Source: Actinomadura viridilutea | Lineage (GTDB): Bacteria > Actinomycetota > Actinomycetes > Streptosporangiales > Streptosporangiaceae | DNA length: 64,000 bases | Assembly (NCBI GenBank): GCA_003001795.1 | Contig: PVNI01000010.1 | Coordinates: 62,001-126,000, forward strand | Direction: 5' to 3' | Shown: piece by piece, positions 49,250 to 57,935 of the stretch | Layout of the letters: each line of letters opens with the position of its first letter | How positions within the stretch are numbered: the stretch's first letter is position 1 | Notes under the pieces: model-generated | The model's database searches: none | Told to the model about the DNA's origin: nothing | What the model saw: only the letters and a program-made list of their open reading frames with translations | Position numbers and translations under genes: made by a program

Positions 49250-49638
49250 GATGCTCCTCGGCGTGCTGACGTGGTGTGGCGGTGATCTTACGTCGCAGCG
49301 GCGGATCGCGCCCTGCCTCGGCCCCTACCCTCGTCCCGTCGGGGAGGCGGCCCGCCGGCCCGGCAGAGGTCCCCTGGGGGGTCGGCTGTGCCTTCGATGC
49401 TATCAACGCCGCTGGTTCGCGGGTTTGCGAAGGGCTCGGCGAAAGGGGCGCGCGGGGAGACCGCGAAGGGGAAGGCGAAGGGGAGCCGCGAAGGGGAAGG
49501 CGAAGGGGAGCCGCGAAGGGACGAACTGAGCGATGAGGGCACCCCGGGGGCGGGGTGCCCTCCGACACCGGTGTCCGGTGGCCGAGGGCTCGTCGTCGAG
49601 CCGCGGGCCGGACGGCGTCCGGCCCCGGAGGCGGTCGG
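49250..49638. other. 389-bp ilvD upstream region with a purine-strand repeat
   Basis: It holds the ilvD promoter region (minus strand), the 25-bp tandem repeat at 49463-49521, and the space beyond the NERD gene. The plus strand from about 49430 to 49525 is almost all G and A. No leader peptide rich in branched-chain residues is convincing on the ilvD side. Confidence 0.55.
49463..49521 (+). repeat. 25-bp tandem repeat, 2.4 copies, upstream of ilvD
   Basis: A 25-bp unit (GCGAAGGGGAAGGCGAAG followed by GGGAGCC) is present twice exactly (49463-49487, 49488-49512). A third truncated copy follows. The unit itself contains a repeated GCGAAGGGG. Strand asymmetry is strong (purines on the plus strand). 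Confidence 0.92.
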
Positions 49639-50496
49639 TCAGACCGTCTCGCGCTGCTCGTCCTCCTCCGTGGGGTACTGCGGGGGGAGCGCCTCCTGGG
49701 CGGCCTGGTAGATGCGCTGGATGTCGGCCTCGGTGAGGATCTTGGGCCGGCGGCGCAGGTAGCCGCGCGCCTGGTTGCCCGCGTAGACGTCGACGTCCCG
49801 CACCCGCATGACCTTCCACGGGATGGACGGCCCGTAGATGGCCACCGAGGGCTGGACGGGCACCTCGAAGCCGACCCGCTCGGAGAGCATCCGGCTGGCC
49901 TGCTCGGCCTCCCACCGCGCCTCGTCCAGGCGGTCCTTCTTGTTGAAGGGGCCGTGGAAGAGCTTGCGGTGCGACAGGGTCCGCACGGGCAGCCGCTTGT
50001 CCCACTTCTCCGAGTCGATGGCGTAGACGCCGCTCGGGCCGATGACCAGGTGGTCGATGCGGCCGTCGCTGACGCCCTCGGTGTCGCGCGGCACCGCCCG
50101 GGCGTGCAGCACCAGGTAGCCCTTCTTCTCGAGGGCGCGCAGCTGCCGCTCGGTGCGCCGCTCGGCGGCCGACGACTTCTGCCAGGCCGCCACGCTGGAC
50201 GAGGTGCGGGCCCGGCGGACGACGTCGGCGATGACCGCCACGATCGCGGCGGTGAGCCCGACGCGCAGGTCGAACACCACCGCGAAGACGACCCCGATCA
50301 CGACCGCCGCGGCGGCGCGGATCGCCCAGCGCCGGACGGTGGGGTCGTTCAGCAGCTCGCCGTAGGTCTCGGGCCTGGGCGGCAGCCTGCCCGGCCTGCG
50401 GCCCGGGTCGGGAGAGGACCGGCCGCCCTGGGTGTTGTCGCCCCGCTCCATGATCGCCATAGGTGACGCTCCGTATTCCCTTCGCGTCGGAAACAT
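49639..50496 (-). CDS. NERD-domain protein with membrane segment
   Basis: A 285-residue protein. Residues 55-95 hold one or two hydrophobic helices (AAAAVVIGVVFAVVFDL, then LTAAIVAVIADVV). Residues about 110-235 are a NERD (nuclease-related) domain: ERRTERQLRALEKKGYLVLH, GRIDHLVIGPSGVYAIDSEKW (restriction-endonuclease-like D...ExK-type arrangement) and ERVGFEVPVQPSVAIYGPSI. The C-terminus has a short helical tail, KILTEADIQRIYQAAQEAL. NERD proteins are suspected nucleases or DNA-handling proteins; the role is unproven. The ATG at 50496 follows ACGGAGG; an ATG at 50460 would be shorter. Confidence 0.87.
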   Translation of the reverse strand: MFPTRREYGASPMAIMERGDNTQGGRSSPDPGRRPGRLPPRPETYGELLNDPTVRRWAIRAAAAVVIGVVFAVVFDLRVGLTAAIVAVIADVVRRARTSSSVAAWQKSSAAERRTERQLRALEKKGYLVLHARAVPRDTEGVSDGRIDHLVIGPSGVYAIDSEKWDKRLPVRTLSHRKLFHGPFNKKDRLDEARWEAEQASRMLSERVGFEVPVQPSVAIYGPSIPWKVMRVRDVDVYAGNQARGYLRRRPKILTEADIQRIYQAAQEALPPQYPTEEDEQRETV

Positions 50497-50686
50497 GATC
50501 CTCCGTGCGCAGAGTAATCATCGCCGCCGTTCCGCGCCTAGTCATGTCGGGTTAATACTTTTGTCGCCACTTCTGCGTGATTCGTCGAAGCGTCGCGCGG
50601 GTAGGACTGCATTCACCCCTCTCTTTGCGGCGTGCCCTCGTTGTCATCTTTGATCCGGGGGTCCGGGGGGTCTACCGTTCGACGGT

Positions 50687-52117
50687 GTGACGCATCCTCA
50701 TGACCTGAGCGCGCTGGAGCAGGCCGCGGCGATCCGGGCCCGCGAGCTGTCCCCGCTGGAGCTGGCCGACCACTACCTGGACCGCATCGAGCGGCTGAAC
50801 GACCAGGTGGGCGCGTACGTGACGGTGGACGACGAGCACGTGCGCGAGCAGGCGCGGGCCGCCGAGAAGCAGGTGCTCGACGCCGCCGACCCGGCCGACC
50901 TGCCACCGCTCCACGGGGTGCCGATCCCGATCAAGGACCTGAACATGGTGGAGGGGGTCCGCTTCACCCTGGGGTCGCGGGCCTTCGCCGACATGAAGGG
51001 GTTCGCCGACGACAATGTCGTGACCCTTCTGAGGCAAGCGGGATGTGTCCTGTTGGGCAAGACCACGACCCCGGAATTCGGTCTGCCCTGCTACACGGAA
51101 AGCGACGTCGCGCCCCCCGCCCGCACGCCGTGGGACCTGGAGCGGTCCGCGGGCGGCTCCAGCGGCGGCGCCGCCGCGGCGGTCGCCGCGGGCCTGGCGC
51201 CGGCCGCGCAGGGCAGCGACGGCGGCGGTTCGATCCGCATCCCCAGCAGCGTGTGCGGCCTGGTCGGCATCAAGCCGACCCGGGGCCGCGTCTCCCAGGG
51301 CCCGATCGTCCCCGACCTGTTCGGGCTGTCGACCAACGGGCCGATCGCCCGCACCGTCCGGGACGCCGCCGCGCTGCTGGACGCCATGGCCGGGCACATG
51401 CCCGGCGACCTGTACCTGGCGCCGCCGCTGCCGGAGGGCGAGACCTTCCTCGGCTGCGCCGACCGCCCGCCGGGCCGGCTGCGCATCGCCCGCAGCGCCG
51501 AGCCGGCCGTCCCCGGCGCCGAGGTGCACCCCGACTGCCTGGCCGCCTACGAGGAGGCGTCGGCGCTGCTGGCGGAGCTCGGCCACGAGGTCGTCGACAT
51601 GCCGCGGGTCTTCAGCCCCGACCTGGTGCCGATCTTCGAGACGCTGTGGGGCGTCATGGCCACGCTCACGCCGGTCGAGCCCGACAAGGAGCACCTGCTC
51701 CTGCCGCTGACCCGCTGGCTGCGCGAACGCGGCAACGCCACCGGCGCGCCCCAGCTGTTCCACGCGCACGCGATGCTGCAGGCGGCGCTGCGGCAGGCGT
51801 TCCCGGTGATGGACGAGTTCGACGCGATCCTGCACCCGACCCTGGCCCAGCCGCCGCGCCCCGTGGGCTACTTCCACGACCAGGAGCCCGAGGAGAACTT
51901 CGCGAGGCAGAAGGCGTTCACCCCGTTCTGCGCCATGTACAACGTGTCGGGGCAGCCCGCCGTCAACGTTCCGCTGCACTGGAACGCCGACGGCCTGCCC
52001 ATCGGCGTGATGCTCGCCGGACGTCTGGGCGGCGAGGGGACTTTGATCTCGCTGGCGGCGCAGCTGGAGGAGGCCCGCCCCTGGGCCGACCGCAAGCCGC
52101 CGATCTGGAACGCCTGA
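50687..52117 (+). CDS. Amidase (amidase signature family)
   Basis: A 476-residue amidase-signature enzyme. The Ser-cisSer-Lys triad is visible: K83 in LHGVPIPIKDLNMVEG, the cis-Ser S158 in ERSAGGSSGGAAAAVAAGL, and the nucleophile S182 in AQGSDGGGSIRIPSSVCGLV. The Gly/Ser-rich region and GIKPTRGRVSQGP are diagnostic. It hydrolyses small amides. It differs from GatA in its C-terminal half and there is no gatB/gatC nearby, so a free-standing amidase is likely. The GTG at 50687 follows CTACCGT at a near-leaderless distance. malQ follows 23 nt later. Confidence 0.93.
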   Translation: MTHPHDLSALEQAAAIRARELSPLELADHYLDRIERLNDQVGAYVTVDDEHVREQARAAEKQVLDAADPADLPPLHGVPIPIKDLNMVEGVRFTLGSRAFADMKGFADDNVVTLLRQAGCVLLGKTTTPEFGLPCYTESDVAPPARTPWDLERSAGGSSGGAAAAVAAGLAPAAQGSDGGGSIRIPSSVCGLVGIKPTRGRVSQGPIVPDLFGLSTNGPIARTVRDAAALLDAMAGHMPGDLYLAPPLPEGETFLGCADRPPGRLRIARSAEPAVPGAEVHPDCLAAYEEASALLAELGHEVVDMPRVFSPDLVPIFETLWGVMATLTPVEPDKEHLLLPLTRWLRERGNATGAPQLFHAHAMLQAALRQAFPVMDEFDAILHPTLAQPPRPVGYFHDQEPEENFARQKAFTPFCAMYNVSGQPAVNVPLHWNADGLPIGVMLAGRLGGEGTLISLAAQLEEARPWADRKPPIWNA

Positions 52118-52140
52118 CTGCGTCCCGGCCCAGCGGGCAT

Positions 52141-54291
52141 GTGCCTTCCGTGGTGGATGAGCACGTGGCCCACGAGGAGCTGCGCAGGCTCGCCCGGGCC
52201 CATCACGTCGCCGCCGGCTACAAGGACTGGCTGGGACGGGAAACCCCCGTTCCAGCCGAGACCCTTGTGGCGGTGCTGGCCGCACTGGGGGTGGACGCCT
52301 CCACCCCTTCGGCGGTGCGCGCCGAACTGGCGCGGCTGCCAGAACGGCGGCGTCGACGGATGCTGCCTTGCGTGGTGACCTGCCGTGGCGTTCCGGGCGC
52401 CGACCGGATCCAGGTGCCGCCGCAGACCGAACTGTCCGTGGAACTGGCCGACGGCACGACACTGACGCCGATCCCGGCGCCCCCTACGCCCGAAGGCGAC
52501 ATCACCTACACGCTGCCCGCGGATACGCCCCTGGGGTGGCATCGCGTCCGCGCACGCCGAGGCTCACAAGAACAGGAAGCCGCGCTGCTCTTCGCCCCGG
52601 AGCGCCTGCGGGCACCGGACCCGGCATGGGGCTTCACCGCTCAGCTGTATTCCGTGCGCTCCCGAGCCAGCTGGGGGATAGGCGACCTGCACGACCTGGC
52701 GCGACTGGCGGCCTGGAGCGGCAAAGAGCTGGGAGCGGGGTTCGTCCTGGTCAACCCCCTGCACGCCACCGAGCCGACGCCTCCTATCGCCCCGTCGCCC
52801 TATTCGCCGATGAGCCGCCGTTACGCCAGCCCTCTCTACCTGCGGGTCGAGGACGTGCCCGAATGCGCGGCGTTGTCCGCGGACGAGCGCGAACGCGTCG
52901 CCGCCCTGGCCGCCCCGCTGCGCCGGGACAACGGCCTCATCGACCGGGACGCGGTGTGGACGGCCAAACGCCAGGCTTTGGAAACGCTTTACCTCGTCCC
53001 CCGAACGCCCCGGCGGCAACACGAGTACGACCGGTTCCGCCACCGCGAAGGCGAGGCATTGACCGTGTTCGCCACCTGGTGCGCGTTGGCGGAGGAGTAC
53101 GGCAACGACTGGCGCCGCTGGCCGCCCCATCTCCAGGACGCCGCCAGCCCCGCTGTGGCGCGCGCAGCCGAACGGTTGGCGTCACGCGTCGACTTCCACG
53201 CCTGGCTGCAATGGCAGCTCGACCAGCAGCTCGCCGCAGCCCAGCGGACCGCACGAGCCGCGGGCATGCCCATCGGCATCATGCACGACGTCGCCGTGGG
53301 CGTGCCTCACGCGAGCGCCGACGCGTGGGCCTACCGCCCCCTCTTCGTCGAGGAGATGAGCGTGGGGGCGCCCCCGGACGAGTTCAACCAGCGCGGCCAG
53401 GACTGGGGACAGCCCCCGTGGCATCCCGAGCGCCTCGCCCACGCCGAGTACGCCCCGTACAGGGAGATGCTGGCGACGGCCCTCAGACACGGGGGAGGAC
53501 TGCGCATCGACCACGCCATGCAAGTGTCGCGGCTGTGGTGGATCCCCGAAGGCGCCTCACCCGCCGACGGCACGTACGTGGGCTACGACCACGAGGCGCT
53601 GCTGTCCTGCCTCATCTGGGAGGCGGCCCGCACCGACGCCGTCGTCGTCGGCGAGGACCTCGGCACGGTCGAGCCCCGACTGCGCGCGGACCTCGCGATG
53701 CGCGGCGTCCTGGGCACGTCCCTGCTGTGGTTCGAACGCGACCGCCACGGCAGGCCCCAGACCCCCGAGAACTGGCGCGAGCTCTCCCTGGCCACCGTCG
53801 GCACCCACGACATGCCGCCGATCATCGGATTCCTGCACGGCGACCACGTCGCCCTGCGCGACCGGCTCGGGCTGCTCGCCCGGCCCGCCGCCGACGAGGC
53901 GGCCGACCACTGGCGGCAGCTGGCCGACTGGCTGGCCCTCCTGCGCGCCGAGGGGCTGCTGGCCGCCTCTCCGGACGCCGTGCTGCGCCGCCTGGCCGAC
54001 GGCGCGCACGACCACGACGAAGCGGTGGCGTCCGCCCTGCACGCCCTGCTGGCGCGCACCCCGGCCCGGCTCGTCGGCGTGTCGCTGGCCGACGCGGTGG
54101 GCGAGCGCCGCACCCAGAACCAGCCCGGCACCACCGACGGGTACCCCAACTGGCGCCTGCCCCTGGCCGACGCCGACGGCCGTCCCGTCGTGCTGGACGA
54201 CCTGCCCGCCGACCCCCGCCCGGTCGCGGCCGTGGAGCCCGTCCGGGCGGCGATGCGGACGCGGGCGCGGCCACCGCGGCGATCGAGGTGA
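52141..54291 (+). CDS. malQ: 4-alpha-glucanotransferase
   Basis: A 716-residue GH77 amylomaltase. An actinobacterial N-terminal extension (residues 1-165) precedes the barrel. Catalytic motifs are GLRIDHAMQVSRLWWIPEGA (nucleophile Asp), VVGEDLGTVEPRLRADL (acid/base Glu) and VGTHDMPPIIGFLHGD (third Asp). It moves maltodextrin segments between alpha-glucans in glycogen/maltose metabolism. Several in-frame GTG codons (52141, 52150, 52153, 52165) could start it. The first keeps the family-like VVDEHVAHEELRRLARAHHV region. The first two-thirds use slightly less extreme codons than neighbouring genes. Confidence 0.93.
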   Translation: MPSVVDEHVAHEELRRLARAHHVAAGYKDWLGRETPVPAETLVAVLAALGVDASTPSAVRAELARLPERRRRRMLPCVVTCRGVPGADRIQVPPQTELSVELADGTTLTPIPAPPTPEGDITYTLPADTPLGWHRVRARRGSQEQEAALLFAPERLRAPDPAWGFTAQLYSVRSRASWGIGDLHDLARLAAWSGKELGAGFVLVNPLHATEPTPPIAPSPYSPMSRRYASPLYLRVEDVPECAALSADERERVAALAAPLRRDNGLIDRDAVWTAKRQALETLYLVPRTPRRQHEYDRFRHREGEALTVFATWCALAEEYGNDWRRWPPHLQDAASPAVARAAERLASRVDFHAWLQWQLDQQLAAAQRTARAAGMPIGIMHDVAVGVPHASADAWAYRPLFVEEMSVGAPPDEFNQRGQDWGQPPWHPERLAHAEYAPYREMLATALRHGGGLRIDHAMQVSRLWWIPEGASPADGTYVGYDHEALLSCLIWEAARTDAVVVGEDLGTVEPRLRADLAMRGVLGTSLLWFERDRHGRPQTPENWRELSLATVGTHDMPPIIGFLHGDHVALRDRLGLLARPAADEAADHWRQLADWLALLRAEGLLAASPDAVLRRLADGAHDHDEAVASALHALLARTPARLVGVSLADAVGERRTQNQPGTTDGYPNWRLPLADADGRPVVLDDLPADPRPVAAVEPVRAAMRTRARPPRRSR

Positions 54292-54321
54292 CCGCGCCCG
54301 CGCCGAGGCGGCGTGCGCGGG

Positions 54322-56919
54322 TCAGGACGCGGCGGAGGCGTCCTTGGCCTGGGCGCGCAGGGCCCGCGCCACCCCGTCGCGGCCCTCCGACAGCAGCCGC
54401 ACCAGCGCCGCGGGCGGCCGGTGCTCGGCGATGTAGGCCTCGGTGCGGTCGACCGTCGCCTGCTCGATGATCAGGAACGGGTAGGCGACCTCGGCGAACG
54501 TCTGCGCCATGTCGCTGCTCCACTCGTCCCAGATCCGGCCGACCTCGGCGAAGTACCGGTCGACGTACGGGCGCAGCAGCTCGGCCTGGTCGGGCTCGAC
54601 GAAACCGCCCAGCGTGGCGCGGAACACCGCGTTGGGCAGCTTCCCGCCGACGATCCGCTCCCAGGCGGCCGCCTTGGCCTCGGCGGTCGGCATCGCGGCC
54701 CGGCAGGCGGCGGCGTGCCGCTCGCCCGCCGCGGTCGGGTCCCGCTCCAGCTCGGCGTCGATCTCCGCCTCGCCCGCCCGGCCGGTGACCACCAGGCGGC
54801 GCAGCAGCGCCCAGCGCAGCTCGGTGTCGACCGTCAGGCCCTCCAGCGACCGCGAGCCGTCCAGCAGCCCCTTGACGAACGCCAGGTGGTCCTCGGTCTC
54901 GGCCACGGCCGTGAACGCCTGCACGTAGGCGAGCTGGAAGTCCGACCCGGCCTCGGCCTCGCGCGCCAGGTCGTACAGCGCGTCGGCCATCAGCCGCCGC
55001 CCCTCCGGGCGCCACGCCGGGTCGGCGTACTGCTGCAGGGCCGTGCGCGCCTGCCGCAGCAGCGTCTGCGCCACCGAGATGTCCGTGACGCCGCGGATGC
55101 CGGACAGGACGAGCCGGACGTAGTCCCGGGTGGCCATCTCGGCGTCGCGGGTCATGTCCCAGGCCGCCGACCAGCACAGCGCCCGCGGCAGCCCGTCCTT
55201 GATGTCGCCGATGCCCCCCTGCCGGGCGGCCGACCCCGGCCCCGCCGCGGCGCCCATGAGGGTGCGCTGCGAGTGCTCGTCCAGGCGGATCTTGGCGTAG
55301 GTGAGGTCGTCGTCGTTGACCAGCACCAGGTCGGGCCGCTTCTCGCCGACCAGCTCCGGCACCTCGGTGCGGTCGCCGACGACGTCCAGCTCCACCCGCT
55401 TGCGGCGGACGATCCCCTCGGGCGTGCGGTCGTACAGGCCGATCGCGACGCGGTGGGAGCGCAGGGTCGGGTAGTCGGGCTTGGCCTCCTGCCGGACGGC
55501 GAACGCGGTGAAGACGCCGTCGTCGTCCACCTCGTAGTCGGGGCGCAGCGTGTTGACCCCGGCGGTCTCCAGCCACTCCTTCGACCACGCCTTCAGGTCG
55601 CGGCCCGAGGTCTCCTCCAGGGCGTCCAGCAGGTCGCCGAGGACGGTGTTGCCCCACGCGTGCCGCTGGAAGTAGCGGCGCACGCCCTCCAGGAAGTTGT
55701 CGCGGCCGACGTACGCCACCAGCTGCTTGAGGACGCTGGCGCCCTTGGCGTAGGTGATCCCGTCGAAGTTGACCTCGACCGCGCGGATGTCGGGGATGTC
55801 CGCCGAGATCGGGTGGGTGGACGGCAGCTGGTCCTGCCGGTAGGCCCACGCCTTCATCAGGTTGGCGAACGTCGTCCAGGACCCGGTCCACTTGGTCGCC
55901 TCGGCCTGGCACAGGACGCTCATGTACGTGGCGAACGACTCGTTCAGCCACAGGTCGTCCCACCAGCGCATGGTGACCAGGTCGCCGAACCACATGTGCG
56001 CCATCTCGTGCAGGATGGTCTCGGCGCGCCGCTCATAGGCCGCGTCGGTCACCCGCGACCGGAAGACGTAGTCCTCCAGGAACGTCACGCAGCCCGCGTT
56101 CTCCATGGCGCCGGCGTTGAACTCCGGCACGAACAGCTGGTCGTACTTGCCGAACGGGTACCGCCGGTCGAACACCTTCTCGAAGAACGCGAAGCCCTGC
56201 CGGGTGACGTCGATGATCGCGTCGGCGTCCAGGTGCTCGGCCAGCGACGCCCGGCAGAACACCCCCAGCGGGATCGCGCTGCCGTCCTCGCGCCGGTACT
56301 CGTCCCGCACCACGTGGTACGGCCCCGCCACCAGCGCGGTGATGTAGGTCGAGATCCGCGGCGTCGGCGGGAAGTGCCAGCGCCGGCGGTCCTGGCCGGA
56401 GCCGACGGGCTCCGCGGTGACGTCGGGGGCCTCGTTGCCGACGACCTGCCAGCCCTCCGGCGCGATCACCGTCAGCTCGAAGGCGGCCTTCAGGTCCGGC
56501 TGGTCGAAGCAGGTGTACATGCGGTGCGCGTCGGCGGTCTCGAACTGCGTGTAGAGGTACACGCTCTGGTCGACCGGGTCGACGAAGCGGTGCAGGCCCT
56601 CGCCCGAACGCGAGTAGGCGCAGTCGGCCACCACGCGCAGCTCGTTGCGCTCGGCCAGCGACGGCAGCGGCAGCCGGCCCTTGTCGGCGTCGTACGTCGC
56701 CGGGTCCAGGGCCCGCCCGTTGAGCGTCGCCTCCCGCACGACCGCGCCGTGCAGGTCGACGAACGTCGATGCGCCCGGCTCGGCACACCCGAACGAAATG
56801 ACGGTGGTGGACCCGAACGTCTGCTCCCCCGTGGTGAGGTCCAGCTCGACCCGGTACGAGTCGACGCTGAGCAGCCGGGCCCGTTCCCGCGCCTCGTCGC
56901 GCGTGAGGTTGCCTGCCAC
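54322..56919 (-). CDS. pepN: Aminopeptidase N (M1 family)
   Basis: An 865-residue zinc aminopeptidase. The exopeptidase motif GAMEN is in EFNAGAMENAGCVTFLEDY. The zinc site HExxHx18E is HEMAHMWFGDLVTMRWWDDL followed by WLNESFA. The ERAP1-like C-terminal helical domain is complete. It removes N-terminal residues from peptides in the cytosol. The GTG at 56919 follows AAGGAG and gives VAGNLTRDEARERARLLSV, the normal start. A longer frame upstream would run into the divergent promoter region. Confidence 0.95.
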   Translation of the reverse strand: MAGNLTRDEARERARLLSVDSYRVELDLTTGEQTFGSTTVISFGCAEPGASTFVDLHGAVVREATLNGRALDPATYDADKGRLPLPSLAERNELRVVADCAYSRSGEGLHRFVDPVDQSVYLYTQFETADAHRMYTCFDQPDLKAAFELTVIAPEGWQVVGNEAPDVTAEPVGSGQDRRRWHFPPTPRISTYITALVAGPYHVVRDEYRREDGSAIPLGVFCRASLAEHLDADAIIDVTRQGFAFFEKVFDRRYPFGKYDQLFVPEFNAGAMENAGCVTFLEDYVFRSRVTDAAYERRAETILHEMAHMWFGDLVTMRWWDDLWLNESFATYMSVLCQAEATKWTGSWTTFANLMKAWAYRQDQLPSTHPISADIPDIRAVEVNFDGITYAKGASVLKQLVAYVGRDNFLEGVRRYFQRHAWGNTVLGDLLDALEETSGRDLKAWSKEWLETAGVNTLRPDYEVDDDGVFTAFAVRQEAKPDYPTLRSHRVAIGLYDRTPEGIVRRKRVELDVVGDRTEVPELVGEKRPDLVLVNDDDLTYAKIRLDEHSQRTLMGAAAGPGSAARQGGIGDIKDGLPRALCWSAAWDMTRDAEMATRDYVRLVLSGIRGVTDISVAQTLLRQARTALQQYADPAWRPEGRRLMADALYDLAREAEAGSDFQLAYVQAFTAVAETEDHLAFVKGLLDGSRSLEGLTVDTELRWALLRRLVVTGRAGEAEIDAELERDPTAAGERHAAACRAAMPTAEAKAAAWERIVGGKLPNAVFRATLGGFVEPDQAELLRPYVDRYFAEVGRIWDEWSSDMAQTFAEVAYPFLIIEQATVDRTEAYIAEHRPPAALVRLLSEGRDGVARALRAQAKDASAAS

Positions 56920-57098
56920 GTGCACTCCTTGGCTGTCTTTGTCTCCGGTTAGTCCATGTCTACCAACGTCCCGGGTTCCGGGTCCCCGTGGCAGGGTCAT
57001 CCGTTCCCCCGGGTTCACGGGGATGCGCGTGGGAATGGTCGCGCGGCGCCCTAGGTTGGCCCTTACGGCTCTCAAAAAGGCAGGCAGAGGAGACTGAG

Positions 57099-57713
57099 GT
57101 GTCGGAAAACGCTCGCACACCCGTTGACTTCTGGTTCGATCCGCTGTGCCCCTGGGCGTGGATCACTTCCCGATGGGTGCTGGAGGTGGCGAAGCACCGC
57201 CCGATCGAGCCCCGCTGGCATGTGATGAGCCTGGCCGTCCTCAACGAGGACAAGGACATCCCCGACGACTACCGCGCGTTGCTGAAGGACGCCTGGGGTC
57301 CGGTGCGCGTGTGCATCGCCGCCGAGCAGAAGCACGGGAACGAAGTGCTCGGCGATCTGTACACCGAGCTGGGGACGCGCCGTCACCATGACAAGCGGAA
57401 GTTCGACCGGGAGATGCTGGAGGAGGCCCTCGCGGCGGCCGGATGCGACCCGGCCTTGGCCGCCGCCGCCGAGTCCACCGAGTACGACGAGGCCCTGCGC
57501 GCCTCCCACAAGGACGGCATCGACCGCGTCGGCGAGGAGGTCGGCACCCCGGTGATCGAGGTCGAGGGGGTGGCCTTCTTCGGCCCGGTCGTCACCCCCG
57601 TCCCCCGCGGCGAGGAGGCCGTCAAGCTCTGGGACGGGGTGGTGAAGGTCGCCGGCGTCGACGGATTCTTCGAGCTCAAGCGCACCCGGACCCGCGACCC
57701 GATCTTCGACTGA
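57099..57713 (+). CDS. DsbA-fold, mycothiol-dependent nitroreductase (Rv2466c) family protein with CPWA active site
   Basis: A 204-residue thioredoxin-fold protein closely resembling mycobacterial Rv2466c: VDFWFDPLCPWAWITSRWVL, WHVMSLAVLNEDKDIPDDY, WGPVRVCIAAEQKHGNEVL, and VGTPVIEVEGVAFFGPV with FFELKRTRTRDPIFD at the end. Rv2466c uses a CPWC pair with mycothiol to reduce nitro-prodrugs and disulphides. Here the second Cys is Ala (CPWA), leaving a single catalytic thiol, which suits a monothiol mycothiolation mechanism. The GTG follows AGAGGAGA. It is divergent from pepN, and a 15-bp terminator hairpin follows. Confidence 0.9.
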   Translation: MSENARTPVDFWFDPLCPWAWITSRWVLEVAKHRPIEPRWHVMSLAVLNEDKDIPDDYRALLKDAWGPVRVCIAAEQKHGNEVLGDLYTELGTRRHHDKRKFDREMLEEALAAAGCDPALAAAAESTEYDEALRASHKDGIDRVGEEVGTPVIEVEGVAFFGPVVTPVPRGEEAVKLWDGVVKVAGVDGFFELKRTRTRDPIFD

Positions 57714-57758
57714 GCGGGGCCGCGCCGGTCCGGATGCCCGTCCGTCCGGGAACCGATG

Positions 57759-57792
57759 CGCACGCATCCCCGCACACGCGGGGATGCGTGCG
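57759..57792. terminator. Perfect 15-bp terminator hairpin
   Basis: CGCACGCATCCCCGC (57759-57773) pairs exactly with 57778-57792 around a four-base loop, with one more G-C pair outside. It lies 46 nt after the nitroreductase-like gene and isolates it from the metal-transport operon. Confidence 0.85.
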
Positions 57793-57856
57793 CGGGGACG
57801 TGCGAGTGCGACACCCTTACTGTACGTCGCATGCATATCACGATTGGTCACAATAA

Positions 57857-57873
57857 TTGCGAGCGACTTGCAA
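57857..57873. promoter_or_regulatory. Nur-box-like nickel-responsive operator
   Basis: TTGCGA-GCGAC-TTGCAA fits the Streptomyces Nur box TTGCAA-N5-TTGCAA at ten of twelve fixed positions, and it is also an inverted repeat, AATTGC-N9-GCAATT (57855-57875). It lies 63-79 nt before the cbiM start, where it would overlap the -35 region. Nur is a Fur-family repressor that binds with nickel. No B12 box is present in this leader. The match is by eye only. Confidence 0.6.
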
Positions 57874-57935
57874 TTGCCATAAGTGTGTCGCCACACTGAT
57901 GTCGCCAAATCGTTCAAATCGGGCAGGTGGGAACG

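Noticed and set aside
49288..49542. Branched-chain leader peptide for ilvD attenuation
   Set aside because: Minus-strand frames upstream of ilvD are Pro/Ser/Phe-rich through the repeat and lack a run of Leu, Ile or Val codons and a following terminator.
50687..52117. Amidase as GatA of the tRNA amidotransferase
   Set aside because: No gatB or gatC is nearby and the C-terminal half differs from GatA. A free-standing amidase is the better reading.
57793..57935. Cobalamin riboswitch before cbiM
   Set aside because: No B12 box or aptamer core is present. The leader instead holds the Nur-like box.
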